Assembly (NCBI GenBank): GCA_017457465.1
Contig: JAFTHJ010000245.1
Span: 1-21,124 of the forward strand
Length of the DNA: 21,124 bases
Origin: Clostridia bacterium
Lineage (GTDB): Bacteria; Bacillota; Clostridia; Oscillospirales; CAG-272
Direction: 5' to 3'
Each line of letters starts with the position of its first letter. The first letter of the stretch is position 1. The translations under genes were made by a program, and so were the position numbers. The notes under the pieces are model-generated. The model was not told where the DNA came from. It saw only the letters and a program-made list of their open reading frames with translations, and made no database searches. Below, in pieces: positions 1 through 6,754 of the stretch.

Positions 1-1
1 G

Positions 2-973
2 GTCGTTGAAAAGCCTGTTATAAACACGGCTGACCTCTTTGCTGATATGTTCGCGGTTGGCGGATATACCAGCAGCGTTTCCAGAAGTATGGAAATAATC
101 ACCTACCTTAACACCAACGTTGACTTCCGCAACCTCATTCTTTACGGACTTGAGGGTGTTGACTATGATATAGTTGAAAAGGAAGTAAACGGCAAGGAAT
201 ATAAGACAGTACATAAGACAAGCGACAGCTATCAGATGGCTCTTGAAACTACCGGTAATACCTTGATAGCTTATCCTCTTGATACAGAGAGAGCAGACAT
301 ACGCAGCTTCCAGATAAAGCAGAATCAGGATATCGAGGTTGCTCTTGATATGGCGTTCTCATTGGATTATGTAACCTCGCCGATAAACGTAAACGCGATG
401 AACGAGGTCAGAAAGCTCTCCGAGGAGATATACGCGGAGCTGTTGGAAATAGAGAGTGTTGACGAATGGCTCTTATATCTGAACGGTGTTGAAAGCACGA
501 GAAATGTAGCATATATGGTATTCAGTGACAGCGCGACTGCCGAGAATGCTATCGGACAGTTTGCAGCTCTTGAGGAAAAGACACTTGACGCGTTTAAGGC
601 TATAGGCACAGGTCTTAATGTTACGGCGCAAGGTGAGTATAAGAATTACTTCAAGGGTGCCTCTGTTGCTCCCAAAGCACTCGAAACATGGCTCTTTGCG
701 GATACTACCGCGGCGGGAACCTGTACGAGTGAGCCTATCGCGGCTGAAGACGGCACTTACATAGTAGCGTACTACTACAGTATGGGTGAGGCTATTGACG
801 GTATTTATAAGCAGATAACCAACAATGAATACGCGAAGATAATGAGAAACTCCAACTACAACGAAGAGTTCAAGGATTATGACGCGGAGAAGTACGGAGA
901 GGGTGTATCCTTCTATTACATCTACTTCAAATGGCTGTCTGATATGAAGATTTACGTAGCCGAATTCGGTTAA
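2..973 (+). CDS. Extracellular solute-binding protein (sugar ABC transporter type), 5' partial, with PpiC-like insertion
   Basis: The reading frame is already open at base 2, so the N-terminus lies outside the window; 323 residues are visible. Phrases such as ITYLNTN, NLILYGLEGVDYDI, YQMALETTGNTLIAYP and a C-terminal YYIYFKWLSDMKIY are, from memory of the family, typical of the C-terminal lobe of clostridial sugar-type extracellular substrate-binding lipoproteins, which deliver ligand to an ABC permease at the outer membrane face. Between the helical region ending near YLNG and the C-terminal tail, residues ~169-263 look like a degenerate parvulin domain: VAYMVF, a helix with LDAFKAI, GEYKNYF, ALETWLFADTTAAG, then YIVAYYYS. 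Both histidine positions expected of a parvulin active site read Y and I here, so catalysis is unlikely. The signal peptide and lipobox cannot be checked. A terminator follows 18 bases after the stop. Family call fairly sure; insertion is inference. Confidence 0.7.
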   Translation, partial: VVEKPVINTADLFADMFAVGGYTSSVSRSMEIITYLNTNVDFRNLILYGLEGVDYDIVEKEVNGKEYKTVHKTSDSYQMALETTGNTLIAYPLDTERADIRSFQIKQNQDIEVALDMAFSLDYVTSPINVNAMNEVRKLSEEIYAELLEIESVDEWLLYLNGVESTRNVAYMVFSDSATAENAIGQFAALEEKTLDAFKAIGTGLNVTAQGEYKNYFKGASVAPKALETWLFADTTAAGTCTSEPIAAEDGTYIVAYYYSMGEAIDGIYKQITNNEYAKIMRNSNYNEEFKDYDAEKYGEGVSFYYIYFKWLSDMKIYVAEFG

Positions 974-991
974 TAAATAAAAAGAAAGACT

Positions 992-1022
992 ATCGGGCTG
1001 TTATCTGACAGCCCGATTTTTT
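992..1022 (+). terminator. Rho-independent terminator of the solute-binding protein gene
   Basis: A perfect 10-bp stem (ATCGGGCTGT at 992-1001 with its complement at 1008-1017) closes a 6-nt loop and runs into six T residues (1017-1022). It ends only six bases before the ATG of the next gene. Confidence 0.9.
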
Positions 1023-1028
1023 GAGAAA

Positions 1029-1667
1029 ATGAAATATACACATATTATATGGGATTTTAACGGTACCCTGTTTGATGATGTTGAGGCGGGTATTGAGGCG
1101 GTCAACGATATGCTTTCGCGCCGAGGATATAAAACGCTTTCGGGAAAAGAGGAGTATAGAGAGGTATTTAAATTTCCCATAATAGATTATTACAGAGACT
1201 TGGGCTTTGAGTTTGATAAGGAGCCTTATGACGTATTGGCGCCCGAGTGGGTGGAGCTATATAATAGGTCAAGTGAGCGCTCAACGCTTCAGCCGTGGGC
1301 GCTTGAGGCTCTTGAATATTTTGCGGAGCGGGGAATACCGCAAATTCTTTTGTCCGCAACCGAGCTTCAGATGCTCAAGGGACAGATAAAGGGGCTTGGA
1401 ATAGAGAAGTATTTCAGAGAGGTATCGGGACTTGAGACTATTCACGCTTATTCCAAAAAAGACCTTGCGATTATCTGGAAAAAGAGTCACCCCGATGCGG
1501 TGCCTGTCATCATAGGAGATACCGAGCATGACGCCGAGGTGGCAAGGGCGATAGGTTGTGACTGTGTTCTCCTTCGCAACGGACATCAGTCAGAGGCAAG
1601 ACTCTCTCGCTGCGGCTTTCCCGTGTGTGATGACATTCGCGCGGCGGTGAGTTATATAGAAAAATAA
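1029..1667 (+). CDS. HAD-superfamily phosphatase (phosphoglycolate phosphatase-like)
   Basis: 212-residue soluble haloacid-dehalogenase-fold hydrolase, expected to cleave a small phosphorylated metabolite through an aspartyl-phosphate intermediate. Motif I is DFNGTLFDD with nucleophile D9; the usual second aspartate (general acid/base) is N11, a variant I recall in clostridial HAD proteins but which should change catalysis. Motif II is LLSATE with S109, motif III is K143 or K144 (SKKDL), motif IV is GDTEHD with D164 and D168. The helical region between motifs I and II fits a C1 cap as in phosphoglycolate phosphatase or pyrophosphatase PpaX-like members. Substrate cannot be told. There is no convincing Shine-Dalgarno before the ATG, and a terminator ends six bases upstream, so expression may be low or driven from a promoter I do not recognise. 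It converges on aspartokinase. Confidence 0.85.
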   Translation: MKYTHIIWDFNGTLFDDVEAGIEAVNDMLSRRGYKTLSGKEEYREVFKFPIIDYYRDLGFEFDKEPYDVLAPEWVELYNRSSERSTLQPWALEALEYFAERGIPQILLSATELQMLKGQIKGLGIEKYFREVSGLETIHAYSKKDLAIIWKKSHPDAVPVIIGDTEHDAEVARAIGCDCVLLRNGHQSEARLSRCGFPVCDDIRAAVSYIEK

Positions 1668-1685
1668 TATATCCGAAATTGGTAT

Positions 1686-1717
1686 AAAAAAGCCTTCTCC
1701 CACAGGAGAAGGCTTTT
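1686..1717. terminator. Bidirectional terminator between HAD and aspartokinase genes
   Basis: AAAAGCCTTCTCC (1688-1700) pairs perfectly with 1705-1717 across a CACA loop. There are six A on the left flank and four T on the right, so the hairpin can stop both converging transcripts; the minus-strand side (U6) is the stronger one. Confidence 0.9.
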
Positions 1718-1735
1718 CAGCTTTTATATAAATTA

Positions 1736-3049
1736 TTATTTTACAAATTCGCGATAAATAGCGTTGAGAGCCTTCTCAAAATCGTGCTCCTCAATACCGA
1801 CGATAATAGATATCTCGCTCGAGCCCTGGTCTATCATTCTTATGTTGATACCCGCGTTTGAAATCGAGTCAAAGACTCTCGCTGCGGTTCCTTTAGCCTT
1901 GACCATACCTCTTCCGACGATAGCGATAAGCGCGAGTCCGTCCTCGACGGCTACCGAGTCTGCCTTGACATTTCGGAGTATTGTGTTAACTATCTTCTCG
2001 CGTCTGTTTTCAAGCGAGGCGGTAGATACAACTATACTCATATTGTCGATACCGGAGGGAAGATGCTCGAAGGATATCTCGTTGTCTTCAAGTATCTCGA
2101 GAACTCTGCGGCCAAAGCCAATTTCGGAGTTCATCATATCCTTCTCTATGGTTATGACCGAGAAGCCCTTCTTACCCGCGATACCCGTGATTATCTTTTC
2201 CGCGTCATAATCCGAACTGGAAGCGACTATCATCGTTCCCGCAGCCTCGGGCACGTTTGTGTTTCTTATGTTTATCGGAATATTAGCGTATCTTACGGGG
2301 AAGATAGCGTCCTCGTGAAGAACTCCCGCTCCCATATATGAAAGCTCACGAAGCTCACGGTAGGTTATAGTGCTTATTGAGCAAGGATTATCAACTATTC
2401 TGGGGTCTGTCATCATAAAGCCCGAAACATCGGTCCAGTTCTCGTAGAGGTCAGCATCTGCCGCTCTCGCTACGATAGAGCCTGTGATGTCCGAGCCGCC
2501 TCTTGAGAAGGTCTTGATAGTGCCGTTGGGCATAACACCGTAGAATCCGGGGATAACGGCTCTCTCGTGCTTTTTCAGCTCCTCGCGCATTACATCGTTG
2601 GTAAGCTCCTCGTCAAAGGTTCCGTTGTCCTTGAAGAAGATGACGTTCTCGGCGTCTATAAAGTCGTATCCGAGATATTTTGCGAGAATAATACCGTTGA
2701 GGTATTCTCCGCGACTTGCCGCGAAGTCGCGTCCCGAGCGGTGCTGAAGCGCGTTCTTTATATATTCAAGCTCACCGCTGATATCAAAGTTGAGCCCAAG
2801 CTCCTTTATGATACCGTTGTATCTTTCGGCAATATTCTTATAATATTCGTCGATATTCTCCTGATTCTTCACCATATTATAGCAGGTGTAAAGCATATCG
2901 GTGACCTTGATGTCGTCCTTGAAGCGCTTTCCCGGCGCGGAGGGAACAACGTATCTGCGAGAGGGATCCGCCTTGATTATACTTGCGACCTGTCTGAAAT
3001 GCTCTGCGTCGGCAAGAGAGCTTCCGCCGAATTTAACAACTTTTATCAT
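1736..3049 (-). CDS. lysC: Aspartate kinase (aspartokinase), monofunctional
   Basis: 437-residue aspartokinase that phosphorylates L-aspartate with ATP, the first step toward lysine/diaminopimelate, threonine and methionine. The N-terminus MIKVVKFGGSSLAD carries the KFGGSS nucleotide/aspartate motif; FSRGGSDITGS and ENWTDVSGFMMTDPR follow in the amino-acid-kinase domain (roughly residues 1-280). The last ~150 residues look like paired ACT domains (EKDMMNSEIGF..., ALIAIVGRGM..., NIRMIDQGSSEISI), which normally bind inhibitory amino acids. A longer reading frame could start at 3094, but that codon lies at the -10/+1 of the promoter; ATG 3049 has GGAGTG about 8 bases upstream. Single-gene unit with its own promoter and terminator. 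No room for a lysine riboswitch: the predicted leader is about 45 nt. A perfect palindrome overlaps the promoter (see operator entry). Confidence 0.95.
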   Translation of the reverse strand: MIKVVKFGGSSLADAEHFRQVASIIKADPSRRYVVPSAPGKRFKDDIKVTDMLYTCYNMVKNQENIDEYYKNIAERYNGIIKELGLNFDISGELEYIKNALQHRSGRDFAASRGEYLNGIILAKYLGYDFIDAENVIFFKDNGTFDEELTNDVMREELKKHERAVIPGFYGVMPNGTIKTFSRGGSDITGSIVARAADADLYENWTDVSGFMMTDPRIVDNPCSISTITYRELRELSYMGAGVLHEDAIFPVRYANIPINIRNTNVPEAAGTMIVASSSDYDAEKIITGIAGKKGFSVITIEKDMMNSEIGFGRRVLEILEDNEISFEHLPSGIDNMSIVVSTASLENRREKIVNTILRNVKADSVAVEDGLALIAIVGRGMVKAKGTAARVFDSISNAGINIRMIDQGSSEISIIVGIEEHDFEKALNAIYREFVK

Positions 3050-3066
3050 AAAATTCACTCCAAAAA

Positions 3067-3102
3067 AATATTGAATGGTAACATAGGTTACCATTCAATA
3101 TT
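3067..3102. promoter_or_regulatory. Perfect 16-bp inverted repeat overlapping the aspartokinase -10 and start site (candidate operator)
   Basis: AATATTGAATGGTAAC (3067-3082), 4-base centre ATAG, then the exact reverse complement (3087-3102). On the minus strand it begins inside the -10 box and runs across the predicted start site (~3093) to just before the ribosome binding site. Because transcription should begin within the first arm, the RNA would carry only part of that arm, so a DNA operator for a dimeric repressor is favoured over an attenuator hairpin. The regulator is not identifiable here. Confidence 0.6.
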
Positions 3103-3128
3103 ATATTGATATTTTCCCTTATTGTCAA
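3100..3128 (-). promoter_or_regulatory. Consensus sigma-A promoter for aspartokinase
   Basis: On the minus strand, TTGACA (3128-3123), a 17-base spacer, then TATAAT (3105-3100): a full match to the vegetative consensus. Predicted start near 3093 gives a ~45-nt leader to ATG 3049. Confidence 0.85.
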
Positions 3129-3182
3129 TAAGTTTTTAACTTTTTGTAGCAAACACCTAAAAAAAGGCGAAGCGACCGAGGT

Positions 3183-5159
3183 TTATGTAGAAATATGACA
3201 ATCCGAAGCCTTGCTATTATCGCCGCTCTCGGCTATATAGCGCTTGGCTTGAGTGTTGAAAAGCTCGTAGTATCTTCCGCGCTTCTCCATAAGCGTTTTG
3301 TGGTCGCCCTCCTCAATAAGCTTTCCGTATTCAAGCACCACTATCTTGGAAGCGATAGTCGCGCTGGAGAGTCTGTGAGACACAAAAATAGTAGTTTTGT
3401 CGGCTCTCAAGCGGTCGAACTGATTGAATATCTCCTGCTCCGCCATAGGGTCAAGAGAGGCGGTGGGCTCATCAAGAATAAGAATATCGGAATCGCTGTA
3501 GAAGGCTCTCGCGATAGAGAGCTTCTGCCATTGACCGATAGAAAGCTCTGTTCCGTCTGCCTCGAAATACTTCATCAGAGGGGTATCATATCCCGCGGGA
3601 AGCTTTGAGATATATTCGTCGGCGTTTGCTTGAGCCGCGGATTCGCGTATACGCGTCTCATCAACTGGCTTTGAAATATCGCCGAATTGAATATTCTCGG
3701 AGACTGTAACGGCGTATTTGCCAAAGTCCTGAAAGATGATTCCAAAGGTCTTGTAAAGGTCTCTTACATCATATTCACGCAGGTCTTTGCCGTCGAGCAA
3801 TATATATCCCTCGGTGGGGTCGTAAAGTCTTGTAAGTAGCTTGAGAAGCGTGGTCTTACCCGCGCCGTTAAGTCCGACAAGCACCATAGTCTCTCCGGGG
3901 CGCAGGGTGAGATTTATATTGTCCAGCACCTTGACATTCGTTCCGGGATATGAGAAGCTTACATTCACAAATTCGACGGTGTGAGGCTTACCCCGATTTA
4001 CCTTAAGAGGCTTGTCTGTGCTTGGAACGACGGTAGGCTTTTCCTTCATAAAGGAGAGCAGATTATCTATAAAGAGCGTACCCTCGTATACCGAAGCGGA
4101 GACGGTTATAAGAGAAGCTACAGTTGAGATTATAGAGGTGAGCGCACCTGTGTATAGCGAATAGTCACCTATCTGTATCTCTCCGTTGAATACCTTTATG
4201 GCAATTATCGCGAAGAATACGCAGTTGACAATCGCCGATACCGTGGACATTACCGTGTGCCATACATTTTCTCTGATTATGAGCTTACGTATACCCGAGT
4301 AATACTTGTCAAAGACGCTGTCAAATCTGTCGACGAACTCATCCGAGAGGTCAAACATACGTATTTCCTTGACCATATCCTTGTTAACCATAAGCGCGGA
4401 ATAGTAGGTCATCTGTCTGCGCTCCTTGGAACGGTGGCGCATATACATAACATTCTTTTTTCTGAATGTGAAGTTTATTACCGCAGAGGGTACGGATATG
4501 AGCAGCATAACTATCGCCGTCCACCACATTCCGGGAGCGGTTGCGAGAATGACGATATAGCTTATGAGGGTTATCGTTTTGCTTATCGTGCTGAATGTCG
4601 AGGAAAGAACGGTTATAGGCCGTGTTCCCGCCTCACGGTTGGCGTTTTCGAGCTTTTCGTAGAACTCGGGCAGGTCAAACGAGGCAAGGTCGACCTCCTT
4701 TGCCTTTTGCATTATCTGCACCTTTACATATCTTACAACCTTTTCTCCCGCGATTCTCGTTACCGCGGTATTGACTCGAGTAACGAGCTGATTAAGTATG
4801 CGGAAGATAAAGTAAGCGATAAGCAGAAGCATTACCATAGAGCCCCAGAAAACGGCGGTGAACGCCTCGCCGCCAACATCCGCGGCAACTCTTTGCGAGA
4901 TTATGTTCTGAAGCTCATTGAGAATATCCTTTGAGAGTATTGCGCCGACTATCGGCAGAACACCCTCGAGAAGCGCGATGAGCGCAAGAGATATCAGTAT
5001 CCACGGTCCTGTTTTCCATACCATTGAGATGATATAGAACAGGCGCGAGAAGAATCCGCCGAAAAGCTCCTTGCAAAAGCGCGGAATGTCTTTGAAGCCC
5101 TTCGGAGGCTTTACTTTGTTTTGAGGTTCGTGGGGCATCCCCCTGAATACAGGTCCCAT
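3183..5159 (-). CDS. ABC exporter half-transporter (fused membrane and ATP-binding domains)
   Basis: 658-residue protein with an N-terminal cytosolic stretch (~1-45), about six membrane segments (~45-330) and a C-terminal ATPase (~395-640); it should work as a dimer exporting a peptide, drug or lipid. The ATPase has Walker A GLNGAGKTT (catalytic K435), Q-loop IIFQDF, signature LSIGQ (539-543; the second residue pair is IG where SGG is commoner), Walker B LILDEPTASLDP (D563, E564) and H-loop FVSH. The start at 5159 lies one base after the HIT stop codon, which suggests translational coupling; no strong ribosome binding site of its own is visible. An internal ATG (M8) has a G-rich stretch directly against it, too close to act. 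No lantibiotic or peptidase domain and no precursor peptide gene is seen nearby, so the substrate is unknown. Confidence 0.9.
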   Translation of the reverse strand: MGPVFRGMPHEPQNKVKPPKGFKDIPRFCKELFGGFFSRLFYIISMVWKTGPWILISLALIALLEGVLPIVGAILSKDILNELQNIISQRVAADVGGEAFTAVFWGSMVMLLLIAYFIFRILNQLVTRVNTAVTRIAGEKVVRYVKVQIMQKAKEVDLASFDLPEFYEKLENANREAGTRPITVLSSTFSTISKTITLISYIVILATAPGMWWTAIVMLLISVPSAVINFTFRKKNVMYMRHRSKERRQMTYYSALMVNKDMVKEIRMFDLSDEFVDRFDSVFDKYYSGIRKLIIRENVWHTVMSTVSAIVNCVFFAIIAIKVFNGEIQIGDYSLYTGALTSIISTVASLITVSASVYEGTLFIDNLLSFMKEKPTVVPSTDKPLKVNRGKPHTVEFVNVSFSYPGTNVKVLDNINLTLRPGETMVLVGLNGAGKTTLLKLLTRLYDPTEGYILLDGKDLREYDVRDLYKTFGIIFQDFGKYAVTVSENIQFGDISKPVDETRIRESAAQANADEYISKLPAGYDTPLMKYFEADGTELSIGQWQKLSIARAFYSDSDILILDEPTASLDPMAEQEIFNQFDRLRADKTTIFVSHRLSSATIASKIVVLEYGKLIEEGDHKTLMEKRGRYYELFNTQAKRYIAESGDNSKASDCHIST

Positions 5160-5160
5160 A

Positions 5161-5499
5161 TCAGCCCATATTCTCGGGCAGACGGCGTCCGCCCATTATG
5201 TGGAAATGAAGATGCTTTACGGTCTGACAAGCGTCCTCTCCGCAGTTGGAGATTATTCTGTAGCCTCTCTCAAGTCCCGCCGCAGCGGCTATTTTAGGGA
5301 TAGCCTCGAATATTTTTGCCACATAAACACTGTTCTCGGCGTCAATACCGTCCGCCGAGGCTATGTGTGTCTTGGGAATGACGAGGATATGCACAGGCGT
5401 TTGAGGATTTATGTCGTGAAAGGCATAGCACCATTCATCCTCATAAGCCTTGCTTGAGGGAATATCACCGTTGATTATTTTACAGAAAATGCAGTCCAT
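5161..5499 (-). CDS. HIT-family (histidine triad) nucleotide-binding hydrolase
   Basis: 112-residue small cytosolic protein of the HINT branch of the histidine triad superfamily, which hydrolyses nucleoside phosphoramidates or acyl-AMPs. The C-terminal triad H96-L-H98-F-H100 is intact. The N-terminal CIFCKIINGDIPSSK with a CxxC pair is typical of HINT proteins. ATG 5499 is preceded by AAGGAGA (5507-5513) at 7-base spacing. First gene of a two-gene unit with the ABC exporter, which begins one base after its stop. Length and ending are normal for the family. Confidence 0.95.
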   Translation of the reverse strand: MDCIFCKIINGDIPSSKAYEDEWCYAFHDINPQTPVHILVIPKTHIASADGIDAENSVYVAKIFEAIPKIAAAAGLERGYRIISNCGEDACQTVKHLHFHIMGGRRLPENMG

Positions 5500-5500
5500 A

Positions 5501-5529
5501 TTGAAATCTCCTTGAATTTATGCTAAAAT
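5501..5529 (+). promoter_or_regulatory. Candidate sigma-A promoter for the FkbM methyltransferase gene
   Basis: TTGAAA (5501-5506), 17-base spacer ending in TGC (extended -10), TAAAAT (5524-5529). Predicted start ~5536. The -35 abuts the HIT start codon, and the promoter points toward the HIT promoter. Confidence 0.55.
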
Positions 5530-5544
5530 ATAATATACAAGATA

Positions 5545-5573
5545 ATTTTAACATAACAGAAAATAAAAGTCAA
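5545..5573 (-). promoter_or_regulatory. Sigma-A promoter for the HIT-ABC exporter pair
   Basis: Minus strand: TTGACT (5573-5568), 17-base spacer, TAAAAT (5550-5545). Predicted start ~5538, about 40 nt ahead of the HIT ATG. It faces the FkbM promoter. Confidence 0.65.
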
Positions 5574-5582
5574 GGTGAGTAT

Positions 5583-5645
5583 ATGAATTTAAATATAGAT
5601 ATCGACTGTGGCAGTATCTTTCAGGAAGCCGCAAAAAAGTCGTGA
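5583..5645 (+). other. 20-codon upstream reading frame with slippery A-AAA-AAG, probable true N-terminus of the FkbM gene in another frame
   Basis: ATG 5583 has AAGGTG (5572-5577) five bases upstream, the only good ribosome binding site before the methyltransferase. It encodes MNLNIDIDCGSIFQEAAKKS and stops at TGA 5643-5645. Its last codons GCA AAA AAG hold a -1 slippery heptamer A-AAA-AAG (5633-5639) in the proper phase. A -1 shift, or one extra A, gives EAAKKVVMYGMGNG, completing the first beta strand of the next frame. The TGA also overlaps an ATG at 5645, so a coupled leader peptide is an alternative. Confidence 0.6.
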
Positions 5646-6652
5646 TGTACGGAATGGGCAACGGAGCCGATAAGATACTTCGGGTGTGTGAGAAAAAGGG
5701 AATAGAGGTATGCGATTTTTTCGCGAGTGACGGGTTTGTGCGCGGACACTCATTTCACGGTAAGCGTGTGCTTTCCTATTCCGAAACAAAGGAGAAGTAC
5801 GGAGCCGAAAACATTATAGTGCTTCTGTCCTTTGCCTCGGCACTTCCCGAGGTTATAGAGAATATCCTCAAAATCGCGGGGGAATGTGAGCTTTATGCAC
5901 CTGATGTGCCTGTCTTTGGGGAGACTCTTTTTGATATTGAGTTTTATAACGCCCATAAGGACGAGCTTTGCGCGGTTTATTCGAGCCTTGTCGACGATGA
6001 GTCAAGAGCAATATACGAGAGCGTGATATCCTATAAGCTCACGGGGGATATAAGGTATCTCGAGAGTGCTGTCAGTGACAAGGATTCGGTATACAGGGAG
6101 CTGCTTGATTCCCACGGTATAGAGAGCTGCATTGACCTCGGAGCCTATAACGGCGATACGGTAAGGGAGCTTTCGGAGTACGCGCCGAGCCTGAAAAAAG
6201 TGACGGCTCTTGAGCCCGACCGCCGAAGCTTCAAAAAGCTTTCGCTGTATGCCGAGGGAGAAAGCCGATTTGAGGTCTGTCCCATAAGCGCCGCGGCGTG
6301 GTGCGAGAGGACGACACTTGAGTTTGACGCGGGTGGAAACCGAAACTCAAATGTCTCGCACACGGGCAAGACGGTGGAGATAGACGGTGTTACGGTTGAC
6401 GGTATTGCGGGAGATGAAAGAATAGATTACATCAAATACGATGTCGAGGGCTCGGAGCGAGAGGCGCTTCTCGGCTCTGTCCAAACAATAAGAAAGTACT
6501 CTCCGAGGCTGCTCGTGTCGGTCTACCACAGAAGCGAGGATATCTTCGCGCTTCCGAAGCTTATCGGAGAGATAAATCCCGATTACAGACTCTATTTGCG
6601 TCGGTACAGATATATACCCGCGTGGGACCTTAACCTCATATGCGTAAAATAG
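5642..6652 (+). CDS. FkbM-family SAM-dependent methyltransferase (N-terminus in a different frame)
   Basis: In-frame part is 336 residues from GTG 5642. N-terminal ~110 residues begin MYGMGNGADKIL, a Rossmann-like nucleotide-fold start seen in front of some clostridial FkbM proteins. The C-terminal half is a class I methyltransferase: CIDLGAYNGDTV (SAM motif I), TALEPDRRSF (motif II acidic), IDYIKYDVEGSEREAL and SVYHRSEDIFALP, as in the Methyltransf_21 family, which O-methylates sugars or similar groups. The first beta strand would be KKVVMYG, but the KK lies before the only in-frame start (GTG, with AGGAAG a long 13 bases upstream), so translation probably begins at ATG 5583 in another frame. 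Single-gene unit by layout; no terminator is seen after it and the hisS promoter follows within 33 bases. Substrate unknown. Confidence 0.85.
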   Translation: MMYGMGNGADKILRVCEKKGIEVCDFFASDGFVRGHSFHGKRVLSYSETKEKYGAENIIVLLSFASALPEVIENILKIAGECELYAPDVPVFGETLFDIEFYNAHKDELCAVYSSLVDDESRAIYESVISYKLTGDIRYLESAVSDKDSVYRELLDSHGIESCIDLGAYNGDTVRELSEYAPSLKKVTALEPDRRSFKKLSLYAEGESRFEVCPISAAAWCERTTLEFDAGGNRNSNVSHTGKTVEIDGVTVDGIAGDERIDYIKYDVEGSEREALLGSVQTIRKYSPRLLVSVYHRSEDIFALPKLIGEINPDYRLYLRRYRYIPAWDLNLICVK

Positions 6653-6684
6653 ACTTAAAAATCCAAATGCTTGTCAGCGAATGA

Positions 6685-6713
6685 TTGACAAAAGTGTTTA
6701 TATGTGATATAAT
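6685..6713 (+). promoter_or_regulatory. Consensus sigma-A promoter of the hisS cluster
   Basis: TTGACA (6685-6690), 17-base spacer, TATAAT (6708-6713). Predicted start ~6720, giving a ~35-nt leader, too short for a T-box. A 6-bp inverted repeat (TTGTCA at 6671-6676 with TGACAA at 6686-6691) covers the -35, of doubtful meaning. Confidence 0.85.
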
Positions 6714-6754
6714 TTAATGTATTTTAATTTAGCGAACCGAAAGGAATGACAAAT

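Noticed and set aside
3050..3094. N-terminal extension of aspartokinase (start at 3094)
   Set aside because: The codon lies at the predicted transcript start of the promoter, and the added residues (VTYVTIQYFF...) are not part of the kinase domain.
3159..3182. A7 run beside GGCGAAGCGACCGAGG, a possible minus-strand terminator of the ABC exporter
   Set aside because: On the minus strand the U-tract is present, but the stem is only 2-3 continuous pairs; the position is plausible, the structure is not convincing.
4257..4934. Long plus-strand frame inside the ABC exporter gene (225 codons)
   Set aside because: Antisense shadow of a clear ABC transporter; no family signature and no promoter or RBS.
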